Origin: Formicarius rufipectus
Taxonomy: Eukaryota > Chordata > Aves > Passeriformes > Formicariidae
Reading direction: 5' to 3'
Assembly (NCBI GenBank): GCA_013399695.1
Contig: VXAU01006139.1
Coordinates: 283-64,282 of the forward strand
Length of the DNA: 64,000 bases
Within the stretch, counting starts at the first letter, position 1; every line of letters starts with the position of its first letter. The notes below the pieces were generated by a model that was not told where the DNA came from, searched no databases, and was given only the letters and a program-made list of their open reading frames with translations. This document shows positions 21,004 to 36,000 of this stretch, one piece after another. The translations under genes were made by a program, and so were the position numbers.

Positions 21004-24000
21004 ATGGCGGAGGCCCCGCAGCCGAAGAGGAAGCGGGAGGAGGAGGAGGAGGGGAAGGACGAGAACGGCGGGGCCGCCGCCGCCCTCACGCTGTCGGAGC
21101 TGCGGGTGCGGCGCATCCTGCGGGAGTCGGCGCGGGACAAGGCCGTGTTCCTGCACGCGGAGGTACCGCGGGAGGCGCGGGCCCGCCCGCGGCTCGGGGC
21201 AGGCCCGGCCCTCACCCACAGGCCCCACCCCTCGTGGTCCTCCCGTCCCATCTCTCCCCGTGCCCCCCGCAGGGCCCAGCCCTTCCTCGCCCAGCTTGGT
21301 CCCTGAGCCGCTCTTCCAGCCCGGCGCTGCCCAAATCCAGCCGAGGGGCAGGAGGCAATTGCTCCCCTTATTGCAGGCCTCAAGTTATTCTTTATTTGCA
21401 TAACTGTTGCTTTTGGGTCCGAGTAAGTTTTCCGTGCTTGACAGGTAAAGTGGTGCTGAATTGCAAGCAGGAGGCGGATTCTGGGGCTGTAAATAGTATA
21501 GACGTGTTCATTGTGTGCCGTTATTTGTAATAACTCCAGAAGTTACATGGCCAGAGAGCCTGTGTGGGGTGTGGGAACCACTCAGGCTCCTCAGCTCTTG
21601 TCTCCTGGAGATGTGCATCCAAGTCTGGGGGCAGTGGGTTGCTGATCAGTGGGGAACAACTGGTCCCAGGCCTCCTGCTCTGCCCTGTGAACCTGGCAGA
21701 GTTGGGAGCCCCAGGTACCCCCTGCTCTCTCTGGATGCTGTAGCGGGGCCTCACCTGGGTCCTGTACACACACAGGAGTGATTCTTGGGTGGGGGAGGGT
21801 GTTCCATACCCAGCACCTCCCAAAACTATCCTACTGAACCTGTGTCCAGGTCAGGGCCATAGTTCCTGATAGCAGCACAGCAGTGAGTGCTCTCTGCCCG
21901 TGTTGCAAATCCCTACAGCTCTCTCTGCCCTCTTCCTGGCCCCCTGGCTGCCTGATCAACTGGGGAACATCTGAGGTGAAATCAGAGATATGAGTCAGTG
22001 GGAATCCTGGGAGTATCTGGGGAGGTGAAGGTGGGCTGAGTCACTGACCACATCCTGTGCTCCCTGAAAAACCACCTTCCTGCTGTACCTCAGGGAGTGG
22101 GTTTGGACATGAGGATTGAGGGGCTATGAGGTGTCTGCTGTGTGCCTTGACCTCAAGCTCTACACCTGATACTGGGTCTGTGATTGCTTACAGCTTTATC
22201 TCTTCTTATTCCAGAGGATCGGACTCTCTGGAGAGGGGACAGATGCTGTAGTCATCTTGGAAAAGACTCCTTTCCAGGAGGAGAAGATCCCGGACCTACT
22301 GAGGAAGCCACTGAAGGCGGAGCTGCAGATGCACAATGACATTTACTGCACGTTCTACCTGAGCCCTCCCCCAGAGCTGAGTGGTGAGTGCCCTTGGCCT
22401 GGGATGCTGGGAGGGGACTGGGATTCCCAGGAGTGGGGCTGGGATCCTGGGTGAGCAGCTGGGGTGCTGGGGTGTGGTTCCTGTCCCCCCAGAGGGGAGG
22501 ATGCAGTGACATTGGCAAGTGCCACTGCCAGCCATGACTTTACTGGCCCAGCTGTGGTTTGGTGACAGCAGCACACCTGGTCCAGCTGGGCAGGGCAGTG
22601 GGTCATTTCTGCTCTGAAGGCAACTTCTTGCTCCCAGGGTTTGGATGCTTCTTCATTTCATCCCTTCTTGTCCATGTCGCTCAGCTGAGCTGCTGAGCAG
22701 CCATTGTTTCATTTCCTGTCACCATATGCCGGTACCTCCATGGGCAAGTGTAGAGGGGCTCATGAGGTCCAGGGCTTTCCATGGGCACTTGTCAGTGCTG
22801 TCAGTTACTCAGATGAAAGATATCTCTCCCAAGAAAGTTTAAATTGAAAACAGTCTCTGCAGAGCATGTGCAGCTCCTACTCGTTCCAGGGTGGCACCTC
22901 ATGTACTTTGTTGCCTGGTGAGGGCCAGCAGGTCCTGTTTGAGGGGTTTTAAAATGCTGGTAACTCCAAGTGCTGCAGGAGATGGGCCCCATCTCCCTGC
23001 TGATTTCACACATCTCTGTGTTACCAAACTGTTAATAACAGAGTATGACATGAAAAGATGGGCATATTGAGAGGCTTCAGTGGAAGGCTGTCATGGTGAG
23101 GGGGATTCTTGTCATGGTAGAAAGCTGTCCTGCAGTGATGGTGCTCTCCTGCCCCTCCTGGGAAGCAGGACTGGTCTTTGGGCAGGCCAGGCACTTCAAT
23201 TTAATTGTAAAATCCCAGAATGGTTTGGGTTGGAAGGGACCTTAAAGCTCATCTTGTCCCTGCCCATGGGCAGGGGGTTTGTGCACCTTCCACTAGCCCA
23301 GGTTGCTCCGCCCCATCCAACCTTGCCTTAGACACGTCCAGGGATGGGACAGCCACAGCTTCTCTGCCCAACCTGTGCCAGGGCCTGCCCACCCTCACGG
23401 CCAAAAATTCCTTCCCACTATCCCATCTCTGGCAGGGGGAAGCCATTCCCTCTTGTCCTGTCCCTCCAGGCTCTCATCCACAGTCCCTCTCCAGCTCTCT
23501 TGGAGTCCCTTTAGGCACTGCAAGGGGCTCTCAGGTTTCCTTGGAGCCTTCTTTCCTCCAGGTGAACACCCTCAGCTTTCCCAGCCTGTTTCCAGAGCAG
23601 AGGGGCTTCAGCTCTTGGAGAATCTCTATGGCTTCCTCTGGACTTGCTCCAGCAGCTCCACATCCTTCTGATGTTGGTCCCCAGAGCTGGAGGCATCTCT
23701 GCAGGTTGGGTCTCACCTGAGCAGAGCAGAGGGGCAGAATCACCTCCCACAATTAATTTCACATAAATGCTGGTATGTGCTTCAGTTCTGGAAGTGCAGA
23801 GATAAATTCCATGCCAATGCTTCCATAAGCACAATAACAGCCAAACAGGTTTAACAGAGGCAAAATTAACGCAAGTGATTTCCTTAAGTAAGATGTTGTG
23901 GTTCAGAAGGTAAATTTAAAGGATGTTTGATGTGCCTTCCCCAAAACACTCCTGTTTTAGCTCTGTTCCCACAGTATAGGAGGAAGCGCTATCTGGATTT

Positions 24001-27000
24001 GGGGGCTTGTGACTTACGCAAAGCACCTCCCGTCCTGTGGAGGTCTCAGAATTAAAGGTTTCAGTGTTGCGGTGTTTCAGTGACAGGAAAACACTGTAAC
24101 ACCACGGCTGTTGTGGGAAGATGTTAAAGCTGCGCTTCCTTAGCTGGAGAGGCGCCTGCTGTGTTCCAGCCCGGCAGGAGTTGCAGTGATTCCCACGAGG
24201 TGGCATTGCAGGACTGAAGTCCCGAGGGCTCTCTGTAGCTCAGACCTGCCTGCCTTCTTCCTTCCTTGTGGCAGCACTTTGCTGCAGTGCTGTGTAACTC
24301 CAGCACTACTCTGATAGCAGAATTCCTTCTTTCATTTAAGGCTTATGCAAGGTGTGAAACCCCTCTTGCAGGTCTGTATGGGGAAGAAGCCTCTGGCTTT
24401 TTTCTGCCGAGCTTTGTCTTTTTACTTTTTAATCCATCTTTAAAAGGTAAGTTTTTGCAGAAATATTACCCAGTGGTGTGTCTTTGCTTCTTGCCCCTCT
24501 CCTTGGCACCCTTCTGCTCACTCTGGATGCTGAGGACTCTCAGGCAGGAGATCAGGAGGGAGCTATGGACCCTGGAGCTGTTCTCCAGGCTTCCCGTGTG
24601 AGAGCTGAGAGCGAGGAGACTTCTCTCTTCAAAGCAATTAGCACCCAATAACTGTTCTGTGAGTATGTTCTGTTCTGTGGCATGAGCTGCTGGCACCAGG
24701 AAAACAGCCATGTGGGTCAGGAGTGGAAGGAAATTGTCCTGGTGAGCTGAGTCACAGCCAAGGACGAGGTCAGTGTGAGAAATACAACTTAAAAACCTAA
24801 ACTGGAAAAATTGCCTCGAAGGTTGTAGAGAGTGTTGGGGTTTGAGCGCCCTGGGTGGTTGTGTGGAGACCCAGTGAGCTCTTGCAGGAGGTCTGTCAGC
24901 CCCTTGATTGCAGGTTTAGAGAGATACAGGGATTGTTCTGCTCCTTGCAGGTTTACACCTGGGTACAAGATGCAGTAAAGTATTTTGTAGATAAGCTCAA
25001 ACTTTGTTATTAAGCAGTTCATGGAATGTTCCTTGGCTGTAGTGTTGTGGGATAAAGGAATTTCCTGGGGGATTTCATAGCACTCTGGGCAGCTGAGCCC
25101 CCCACACTCACTTTCTTTCTAAGGCAAGATAAACCTGGAGACCTAGGAAATGCTGACAGTGGGTGACTCGTGCCCTGGACATGCTGAGAGTGTGAGGAGC
25201 TGCCTCCCTCCCTTTGCTCTTCCCGAGTGTGATTCCCAATACCACCTCTGTGGTCCCAAGTCCCCAGGGTCTCTTCATTCAACTGGACTTTCTTACAGGT
25301 GGAAGTGGAGATTATCTTCACCCTGTCCCCACCCCCTTGTTGGTTGGGTGCTGCTCCTGCCCTGCAGTCAGGCCAGCACAGGCCCCAGCAGTGTCAGCTT
25401 GTTTGCGTGATGAAGGCAGGAAAGGGAGGCCAAATGAAGCATGTTACTTGAGCAAATGACTCCTCTGACTTGGGAAGAAGGATTTTGCTCTGGGAAGTTG
25501 AATTTCACTCTGCTGCTACTTAAAGATGAGAATTTTAGGGTTGGGAGCACCCTGGCGTGAAGGTGGCACCAGATGAGTCTTGCTTGGCTCATTGGTTTTA
25601 TTGCATATGTCCAAGCTAAAATGGAATATAATGTTTGCAAACCAGCCAGTAATGGTCAGAGTTCACCTGAAGGACGACCCAAACTCCTAGAGTGAGGGGA
25701 GGGAACTTTGAGTGAGTTTGTGTGGAGCAGAGGTGTCAGAGCTGGTGTAACTGCACTATCAAAGTGCGTGACTTATTTTAAGGTCACTTGCTGGATGTTG
25801 CCTTGATTTAAGAGGCAGCTTCTGCCTAGAGGTGAGAGATAGTGGTGGAGAAATCCCCAGCCTTGGGCCTTTCCCTTGCAGGGAAACAAAGGGCTGATTT
25901 CGTAACAGAGAAAAGATTTCCCTGCTGCCAAGGGTTGATTGCAAAAAAACAGATGATTCAATCAACACTGGTTCCCTGATAACATCCAGCTCCTCACATC
26001 CATTCAGCAAGAGAGCTTGATGTTTCCACCAAAAAGTCTCCTCTTGCCTGGCTGCTGCAGGATTGTGTATTCCACAGCACCAAAGCCATTCTGGTGTGGT
26101 TTAAGGGCTCTTATCAGCCCTTTAAAAAGCTTTTACCCTGGGCACAGCTCACCCCTGGACTGAAGCTTATTAAAAACATCTAAAACCAAGCACAGTGGGA
26201 GATACTCTGGCTCCCTTGCTCCAACATGGGGTGGAGAAATTGTGGGAAAAGGAGTGTGGAAGGAAAGTTTTCAGTCATGCAGGAAATGATCCCTGTCCCA
26301 AAAAGAGTCTGGTTTCAGGCAGTGAGGAGCTGGAGAAATTTGCAGAAGCTGCACTAGGAAGACTGGTTTGTCTCCCAGTGTTTCCACACTCCAGCTGCCT
26401 CTGGGGCTTGCCCAGCCAAGAAACCTGGCATTTAAACTTAAATAAAAAGCTGGAGCCTGAAGCTGTGGGAGGTAGTTTGAGGGACAGTGGGAGGTACCAC
26501 CATGCTTTGCTGTGTGTTTTTGTGGGTGGTAACCTGCACCTTTCCCCTTTGCAGTGGCTTTTGCAGTTCAACTCACCGTGTCCTCCTGGGCTGAGCCCCA
26601 GGGCCCAGGCAGCCTTGGCTGAGTCTCCAGCAGTGCTCCTGGCTTGCCCTGGCATGTGCTGGCCTTGGAGACTGGGAGCTCTTGCAAGCTTTATTCTTTT
26701 GGGCTTTAGTTCATTCACTAAGGAGACCCTCAGCTCTCTGAGGCAGAGCTGTACTGTATCTGGCTGAGGCTGGGTTGGAATTTGGTGTTCCTGTGTGACG
26801 CCTGTGCAGCTGTGACCCTAAAAGTAGATAAACTCTTAGTGCAACAGAGCTGGAGGTGTTAGTGCTGTGTATTAACACCTTAATATATAATGCCCTAAGT
26901 CAATACATTAGTTAGGGCTGCATCCATGGGCCTAAAAGCAGAAACAAGCTGTGCCCGCCCTCTGTGCTTCTCTTGGCTCCCTGGGAGCTTTAAATCTGTT

Positions 27001-30000
27001 TAAAACAGGCCAGCAGGGCTCCATGTTACTGCTGCTTAGTGGGGTAGGGGAAGCAACTGAGAATCCTCTCCTCACTAGTGGGCTTGGAGGGGATGATGAG
27101 CTGGAGGGGAATTTTGGCAGAGCCTGGGGACAGTGTGGCCCAAAAGGGGATGAGGCATCATTAGTGAGCTCGTAGTGCCCTTTCCTAGTGCGTGAGCTCT
27201 CTGTACCTTGTGTTTCATCCTCTCTTCCTGGCAACAGCTGCCTTCAGGTCTTTTTCTCCTAAGTTCCCCAAACTGAGCTGGTGTTTTGATTTTTCTTGTG
27301 TCTTGGGTTGTGTTTTCCTCTCTTGTGTTTTAGCAGGAGAGGGGAGGGGTGTGTGTGTGTCTGGTCAATCTGAACCTCCTTTTCTCCTAGGCAGTTTCCC
27401 AGTGTGGTGTTTTCCCTCAAATGCCCTTTGTAGGGCCAACAGCCTGGTCATTTGTTTTCTGCCATGGCAGTACCTCCACCTCCCGCTCATCCAGATTCCC
27501 TCAATTAACCCCCCTGGTATTTTATAACCTCTAGTTAGTTGATGGTCAGTCCTGCCTTCCAGAATAAACCACAGATGCTCCATGGTGTCCCTGGGCTGAT
27601 GTTCAGGAACAGGCTGATGTTACTTGGATGTGAGCGGAGACAATCGCTGACCCTTCTGCCAGCTTAGAAACCCGCATTCCATGTCCAGTGGTTCCTTACC
27701 CTATTTCCAGGCCGGGGCAGGTTTTGGGTGCCCCATGGCCTACGTGCTGCTGGGGTGCAGGTGGAGCCTGCCAGGAGCAGGCTTGGAAACTGGAGGATTC
27801 CAACCAGAGCTGGAAGGATTCCGTGGTGAGCCCTGTCTAGCTCAGTTGTGACTCTGCATCCTGTGTGTGGCTCCAATGGACTCTGCACAGGTATTGAACA
27901 GCCTCTCTGGCTGCAGTGATTGATGTTAATTAGCCTTGCTGGGACATTTTGGGGTTGATGGGACCTTTAGAAGGGAAATAATCATTAGTGAACCACAGCC
28001 TCTCCCCCCTCTTTACTTCTGAACAACTGCTCAGCCACAGCTGCATGTTGAGTTCTGTGGTCTCTGATTTAAAGCCCCCTGAGTGCTCTCCCCCCCAATA
28101 GGAGCAGCCCACCCAAACTGGGGAGGTGCCAGGGAAGCCATTCTGGGTCCCCTGCACCCCCGCACATTGTGGTTATCACCACCAGCACAGAGAGGCTTCT
28201 GCTGCAGTTTCTGCTCTTGTTTTGGGGTCTAAAATTAAACTGGAAGTTTCAACTTGAGGCTGGATGTGGTATTTTATCTTTTTTCCTTTTAGTTTTCTCC
28301 CCTGTGCTTTGCTGGTCTTTTTAAGTGAGGAGCGCTACAGCTTTGTCTTTTTTTTTTACTTTGGTATTACATCATCCTGCTAGAAGTGCTAATCAAGTCC
28401 TGGAAAACAACCTTGTTTGAACATGTGTATGGTGGGAATCAGACCAGACTGCCCTTGTGGTTTGCATTTTCATATTTCATGTTACCAGCATTTTCCTGTG
28501 GATTTCATTAAGCTGGGTTTGGCATGGAATGAAAAGGCAGTGTCTCTGGGCTTGTGCAGCACTGTTCTTAAAAAAACAAAACCAGAAAACTAAAAAAGAC
28601 TCAAACCACCCTAAATCCTGGCTCCAGGAACAAATAGGTGTTTACATCCAGTGTCTGGCTAGCATATAAACATGTATAAAACATGAAGTCTGGCTTTGGT
28701 CATGGGTTTCTGTGGCAGACCCTGGGCACAGACTGCCACGTTTGCATGTGCCCCAGTCTGGTCTGGTGTGCCCAGAGTGTGCCTGGACTCACAGGGCTCT
28801 TCTCCCCCCTGCACTGATGTTCATGGCAGCTCTGTGTTAGCTGTGGAGGCAGAGCTGCTCCCGTGCCCTTGCAGCACTGTGGAGTTGTCAGGCTCAGTAT
28901 CACAAATCCAATCTCTGCCAAGGAGGGATGTTTTCTGAGAGTTTTACCCCTGTGGGTAGGATTTACTGCTGCTGACGTCAGAGCTGCTAGGTCAACAAGG
29001 TGAGCACTTGCATCCTATTTAATGCCACAGAAATCACACAGCAAAAATCTAATCTTAAGGCAAACAGAAAATGTTTCCTTTTTGCTAGAGTAAATGGGAA
29101 AATGTTCTTTGTGGTCACGGGTCACTCAGCCCTCTTTCCTCAACTCATCCTGTGCTGTGTTGACCCATCAACCCGTGTTGTTTGCTCTGGGTCTATCCCT
29201 CGGCCCTTGACCTCTTTGCTTCCTGCACTTGGGGTTTGAGGCCAAGCACCTGCCTGAGAACTCCGAGAAGGAGCTGCTCCTTGGAGGTCCTCTGGGTTTG
29301 TGGCTGGAAAAAGTTGCTGGGTGCATCCCGTGAGCTTCAGATGTGAGTATGAGGCAGCTGTGTCCCTGAGGTCGTGTTTCTGTCCTGGTTGCTGCACACA
29401 AGCCCTGCCCTGGGAGCCCCAGCTCTGCCCTGATGCTGCTGATAGGCCTGAAGGAGCAAGTGTGGGAAAACCCTTCCAGACAACAAACTCCTCCACCTGG
29501 ACTGGAAAGACAGGCCCTGGCTATGGTGTTGGCTCTTCCTTCAGAAAAGCAGTGGCAGCATGGGAGGTTGAAGCACTTGTTTGCTTTCCCTGTCTGTTTT
29601 CCCTCACCCTATTTTAGTGGTGTCTCTTAAAAATGTCTTAGTGTGACATATAGTGAAAGGGAAAACAGATTTATTGGGGACTGAAGGAGGCAACTGTGGG
29701 TGGGAACTCAGTCACTGTGTTTGTTCCTAGAGATCAAAGCCACAGTGGTGTACCCTGCCACGGAGAAACACATCCAGAAGTACCTCCGTCAGGAAGTGCA
29801 CCTCATCCGCGAGACCTGGGATGATTACAAGAACATAACCCTGCCCTTCATCCAATCCCAGAGCTTCAGCATCCAGGTACAGGTAGCACCACCTGCTCCT
29901 GCGGAGGTGGATGTCTTTGGTGTCCAACATCCTGGATTGTCAAAAGTCTGTGGAGTCCGGGCTGGAGAGCCAGGAACACCCTGTCCTATCTCCTGACTGA

Positions 30001-33000
30001 TTGTGGTGTCAGCTTGGTGGTCCTGCCCCCTCTCATCTGCTGGCTGAGACATCCTTTTCCATCTTTGCAGAAAAATATTTGCCTTGGAGCTGTACTCAAA
30101 GTTGCATTTCCCAAGGTTTTGGAGAAAAGCTAAGGCGTTCCTCCTTTCCAAGGGTGGCTCCCTGGGCGTTGGTGCTGTTCACTGGGCTCTTTAGGAGTCT
30201 CTGGGGTGTTCTGGAAATGGAAAGGCAGAGGTTGCTCTTGAATCCCTGCATCAGAACACATTCCTTGGGCACTGGCTGCTGCTCCTGCTGTTCAGCCCTT
30301 CAGTCTGTACTCTATGTCATGAAACTGTTACTTTTGGTGTCCTCCTTGCCCTGGGCAGACCCAGACTTTTCCCCTGCTTTTATCCTTTTTCACTATTCCT
30401 CTCCCTATCTTTCCCCTTTAGAGACCAAGGGGACACAAGTCTGTAGGGATCAATTCGTGCCAGCCTGTGCAGAAGGGGGAATTAAACAAATACTGGGTTT
30501 GCTGAGGTGATCCATGAAAAATAACCCCCCAAAACCAAGCAGGGCCCTTGGGTGATCTCCACTCTCTGTGTCCTCCTGCCTTAAACTGCAGCATTTATTA
30601 GCTGGAGAAAGGCAAGAATGTGTTTCCACCAGGTCACAGCCTGTATGGATGTTTTATCCATGCTTTTGCTCCCAAGACTGTCAGGTTTCCTGGTGTAGCA
30701 GCTGCCCTCAGGAACTGCTTGAGCTCTCACTGCCTCTTCCACCAAATACTTGTGAGCTGATTTCTGTACGTGGAAATGTATTCCTGGTGACATCAGGAGT
30801 ATCTGCTGAGGAATCATGCTCAGCACAGTCAGTCCTTGATCTCTGGGGTTTGATAATGCTGTTCTTTGTCTTTATCCAACTGGTTTTGCTGAGTGGAAGG
30901 GGAATGTGAAGGGTAACAAGTACCAGGGGACTACAGAGGCGTCTGTGTTTCCTGCTGGAGGATGTGGGGTGTGGATGCTTTCAGGAGAATGGTTTTATTG
31001 TGGTGCCCGTCCCTGGGCATGTGCTCTCCTCACTGGTCTTGTGCTGAGAGCAGCAGCAGCAATCAGTCAGCTGGGGACCTGCCCATCACAAGGCAGCCTT
31101 GGGTTTAAAATTCTGCTCATCTGATCAGTGAACTTATTTGGGACACTGTAGCTTGGCAGTTGTGATCAGAGCAGGCACAAAAACCCCAACAAAGACCAAA
31201 CTTCCATTTCCCGCTGAGCATTCCTCCCAGGGTCACAGAGCACAGTGAGCTTGTGCTGTGCTTTCCAGAATCACTTGGAGAATCGAATCTCTTAGATGTT
31301 GTTGCTAAGAGGCAAAGGCCAGAAATTTAAGCAAAAAAAACCCCCAGATCAGGGGAGAAGAGGTTGGTTTTCTCCCTCTATACGTATTCAGGTCAGTTTA
31401 CAGTGATCCTAAGTTTTGATTAGATTAATCTAGCTCTTGATGGAGTTCCCCAAAAGTGTCTGGTGTGCACAGCGCCTACCAATGTGTTTGTGATGCTGGC
31501 TGCACCTTCCCTATCTACCCGGAGAGCAGAGATACTTTTCCTAGGTCTTACTCTGTTTCTTATCCCTGGTATCTTCCATTTCCAAAACTCTCTCTGAATG
31601 GTGCTTTGCTTTGCAGGAGGAGCACGGAGGGATTAACCAGAGCAGGGCTTACAGCAGGCTGGAGGCTGGAACCTTAACTATGGAAGAAGAGTGGTGAACT
31701 GCTTTCTAACCAGCCAGGCAGCCAAGAGAGGTGCATTGCCCAAAAAAAATCACAGGCCTTTTGTGTCCCCCCAGTGAGCTGCCAGCAGTCAGAGCTGCAT
31801 CCAACTCAGGCTTGTGAACAATCTGCCTTCCTCTTTGAATTGGGAACAAAATCAGCCAAGGTCCCTTCCCAGACCTTGTAAAGATTTTGGTGCAGCCTGT
31901 GGGGTATAAAGAGCTCCATGGTGCTGTAAGAGGTGCATGCTGAGTCCCCCTAGAGCTGAGCCCCACTGCTTTTCACTGAAGTGCTCATAATATCCTGTAG
32001 TTGGTTGCTTGCTGGAATGTTTTATGGATAATTAACTACAAATTATTCAGTCATCTTAAAATTAAGTCATTGGAGTTAGAGTTTTTTTTATATTCTAGTT
32101 GCAGAGAATGTGCAGTAATCCATGAGCTTGGGCTAAGTGCACCTAAGATGTTGGGGTTTATATTCTCTGCTGGTTTATAAATCATATGTTTCTCTTTCAG
32201 TGGGTGTACAATATCCTGGAGAAGAAAGCTGAGGCTGATAGAATTGTCTATGAAAACCCAGATTCTTCCAATGGCTTTGTTCTAGTTCCAGATTTAAAGT
32301 GGAATCAAAACCAGGTTAGTTTGCTTCTCTAATGCTGCTTGTCTGAAGGTTATCCAGAAGAAATGTCCACTTTCAGGCTACAAACAGCACCCTGATGAGC
32401 GTTTTAGAAGTTGCCTGTGTCCTTCTGTTCACACTGTCATTAGTGAGGATATTGCCAGGGCCTTTTCTCACATGCTGATTGTGGGTGCTGAAGAACCCAG
32501 GCTGTTCTCATTGCTGCTGGGATGTACATATTGGCTTCACTTTCTCTCCTGTATTAGCCCAAATGTTGCTGGGATGTGTTTGAACTGAAATCCTGCATGT
32601 TTCTTCCTGCTGAACCTTTTTTGTAAGTCTTGACTTTAAGTGCAAACCAGGTAGATGCTGACCTCTGGTTCTTGCAAGTGACTCTCCACAGCATTAAACA
32701 GATGGTTGTTGGCTGCTTCACCCCTCGTGGGAGTGGCCACTTGGTGAAAATGATTTTTCAAGCTCAGGCTGTAATCCTAAATTGAGAATTACTTCCTTGG
32801 GCTCCAGCTGCCTTTCATGCTGTACTTTTGGGGAGGTGAAATTCCACACATATCCTCTCCATTGAAGTTGGTGTTGTCAAAAAAAAGTCTCCTTTGTGTT
32901 TCTGATCCTCATATGCTTCTGCAGGTGGCAGGCAGGGAAAGTTCCCATATGGTTAAGACTTAGAAATGTAAATTTAAACTCAAAAATGGGAACACCAGCC

Positions 33001-36000
33001 TGCAGTGCTGGGCAGCACCATCCTGTATGTCTGTGCTGGGAGCAGCTGTGTGTGGTGCAGTGCTGAGGTGACTTGGGGAGCACAGGTGAGTCACTGCAGG
33101 GTACTATCTGCTCCCTGGGAATTCCTTGCACATCAGCTGCTCCAAAAATACCCTGTTTAACTGAGAGGGGGTAACCAAGCTCCAGTTTCCACTTGTTCTT
33201 CCCTGGAGGCACTTTGCAGCACAGGGGATGCACATCAGGCTTTCAGGCTGTGCTGCTGTGCACTGTTCAGTGCCCTTCCAGTGGGGCAATATTTGGGGAC
33301 CCCAAAACATGCAGCATGCTGTCCCTTTCCCAGCTGTGAGCAATCCAGTGGAAATCCTTACTTCCTGCAACCAAGCTTTGTAACTTACATTGGGACTGGC
33401 TAAAATTTGTGCTTCAGCTTCCTCTAGAGACCTGCTGTGCATCCATGTGTCCCAGAGCATGGTCAGGGAGTGCCTCAGTGGTAGGATTTGTCCTTACGGA
33501 AGGTTTACCCATGCTCCTGTCATCTCTTGGAATGCTGAACAGGATCTTCTGGACTTCTCCCTAAGTGCTAAGTTGCTGTCTGCACCAGTCATCCCTGGAG
33601 CTATCCGGGCCCTTTGGACTGCTGGTGTGGTTCCCAGGCAGGCGAGCCAGCATCCCAGGAAGGGCTGTCAGCTTTGCCTGTGAGCCAAGGAATTTCTTCT
33701 TGGCTGTGGGTGACACTGAGCCAGAGCTGATCCTGCCGGCCCTGGGGCTGCCCGGGAGCAGCAGCTCCTCCTGCCGGGCAGGCAGGGCTGCTGAGTGAGC
33801 TCGGGGAACGAGACACAGCTCCCAGCAGGACTCTTGAGCCCTCCCTCAGAAGTCCTGTCAGCAGCGTTGCCTCGCACTTGCTTAGCACCTGGCCCACAAA
33901 TCCTGCAAATTCACCTGGAATTATTTTAGGCTGATGGATGGGAGGAAAACTTCTCCTTTGTGTTGTGAAATCTGCTGGCCTCAACCTTCAAGGAGCTGCC
34001 TCAGCTCCTCCTGCCCAGCTTAGACAGTGGTTTGAAGTGGCTTCTTGGTTTTTGTGTGTTTTTTTTTTTTTTAATAGTTATGGGGGTTTTTCGTGTGGTG
34101 GTTTTTTTTTTTTTTTTTTTTTTTCCCCCCGTTTTTGGGTTGGTTTCAAACCTTGCAGGAGGCTCGAGGCGTTGCCTGAAGCAATGCCTGGCATGACATC
34201 ATTCTGGGCCTTTTTAGCAACAGGCTTATTTGTTTCAAACAGCAACATGCAGATGTTCTACAGAGAGGAGCTGTTTGCTTTCCCTCCCACCAGCCAGCCT
34301 GGAGCCAAAGAGCACAGGCTGATACACCATCTCTTTCCAGAGCAGTGCATGGGAATCAAATGGAACCAAGAGCAGTGCTGTGCTGGCTGGGTGGAGGAAC
34401 AGCCCCGTGAAGGGTCCTGAAAGCATCCTTTGGCACAAGCATCTGTTTCCAAATAGCCACATGGGTTTCTCACAGCACTGAAGAGATCTGCTGAGTCTCA
34501 CGTATCCAAACCCTTTGCTTTCCAGTGTTTGTATTAGAAAGTCACTGACTGAGCTGAAGGAGACTGGGATTTTTGTTCTTAATGTGTGATGATCCGCACC
34601 CTTATGTCTTGTTAAACATTGAATGCGATAAGAACTTCAAGATGTGCCAAAGGTCTGGCTAAGAGCTGCTGAATGGACATATTTCACTGCCCTGGTATTG
34701 TACAGTGACCAGTTAGGTCTTGAAAACGGTTATTTGTAGAACTGGTGTGACTGGAAAGTGGCCAGCTTTTTACACAGTGAAAAAGAGGGAAGTTTTTCAC
34801 TGGGAAAAATCTACAGTTGCAGTTTTGGCCACTCTAGTTCACTGTAAATCCTCATCTGAGCAGGGAGATGAATGGTTTCTGAGAAGGCTGTGGTGTTTGT
34901 GCACAGGGGGAGTGCTGGCAGACCCCAGGCTCCATGGTGATGCCCACTTGCACTAGGTCTCCATCCTCAGTCTCCTGGGGATGGTGTTTTTGAGGTGCTC
35001 AGGGAGATGTTGTGAGTGTGCAGGGGCATCACTGAGCATGCTGCTCATGGTATGGAAGAGCTGGTCACTCCATTTGCCTTCAAAGCTGACAAGGCGTTTG
35101 TGATCCCACTGTTTATTGACTGGGATGAGGCTGTTCTGCTCTGATTATTCCTGGACAAGACTCAGTTTGTCTAGAAATGATGTTTTGAGGTGCAGTGGGT
35201 TTGTGGACGAGTACATCCTGTACAGGGAGATTCAGCCCAGCTGGGTGTGGGTTGAACATAAGGACAGGTACCCCTGTATAACACAGGTATCTCTGTATAA
35301 CAGAGCCTGGGAAGCCGTGGATGGTGTGTCAGGGCCAAAGTGCTGCTGCCTCTCTCTGCTCATTCTTGTGTCCCCTCCATCCCCCTCCTGTGTCTCTGCA
35401 GCTGGATGACCTGTATCTGGTGGCCGTTGTGCACCGCCGGGAGATCAAGTCCCTGCGAGACCTCACGGCTGAGCACCTCCCACTGCTGAGGAGCATCCTG
35501 CAGGAGGGGAAGGTGAGTGTGTGGCTGATCCCACACCTGGCCAGGGAGGGCTCAGCTGCCTCTGCAGGGGCACTCCTTGGATTTTCTGGCACAGCGTCTG
35601 CCTGGGGACAGAAAACTGGAAGATGATATATAGCAAAAAAGGAGTGTGCTGCTCTCTCTGCCTGGAGACCCCAATCCTGCTCTCCATCAGCACCTTCCCC
35701 AAGTCATGCCATGTCCAAGGTGCTTTAGGGGTGATCAGTTCTTCCCCTTAGCAGTGAGCTCCCCATCCTCCCTGTATTAACCTCCTCCCTGACTTCTTGC
35801 CCGTTCCCACCAGCTGATGTGTTTTTCCACAGGGTGTGTTTGGTAGATGGATGTGCAGTAGCTTCTCTTTCCTTCACTGCGTTAGAATTTGGAAAGTAAT
35901 TGCACTGGGGAAAGTAGGAGATTAATTAAGAGATTAGTCAGGGGATTGCAGCACACGGAGCTGGAGTTCACCGGTGCTGTTTATAGCTTTAATTACACCG

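Noticed and set aside
26195..26767. 190-codon plus-strand frame with an opposite-strand frame of 147 codons
   Set aside because: It lies inside DCPS intron 2, with no splice sites, no family resemblance and ordinary intronic composition.
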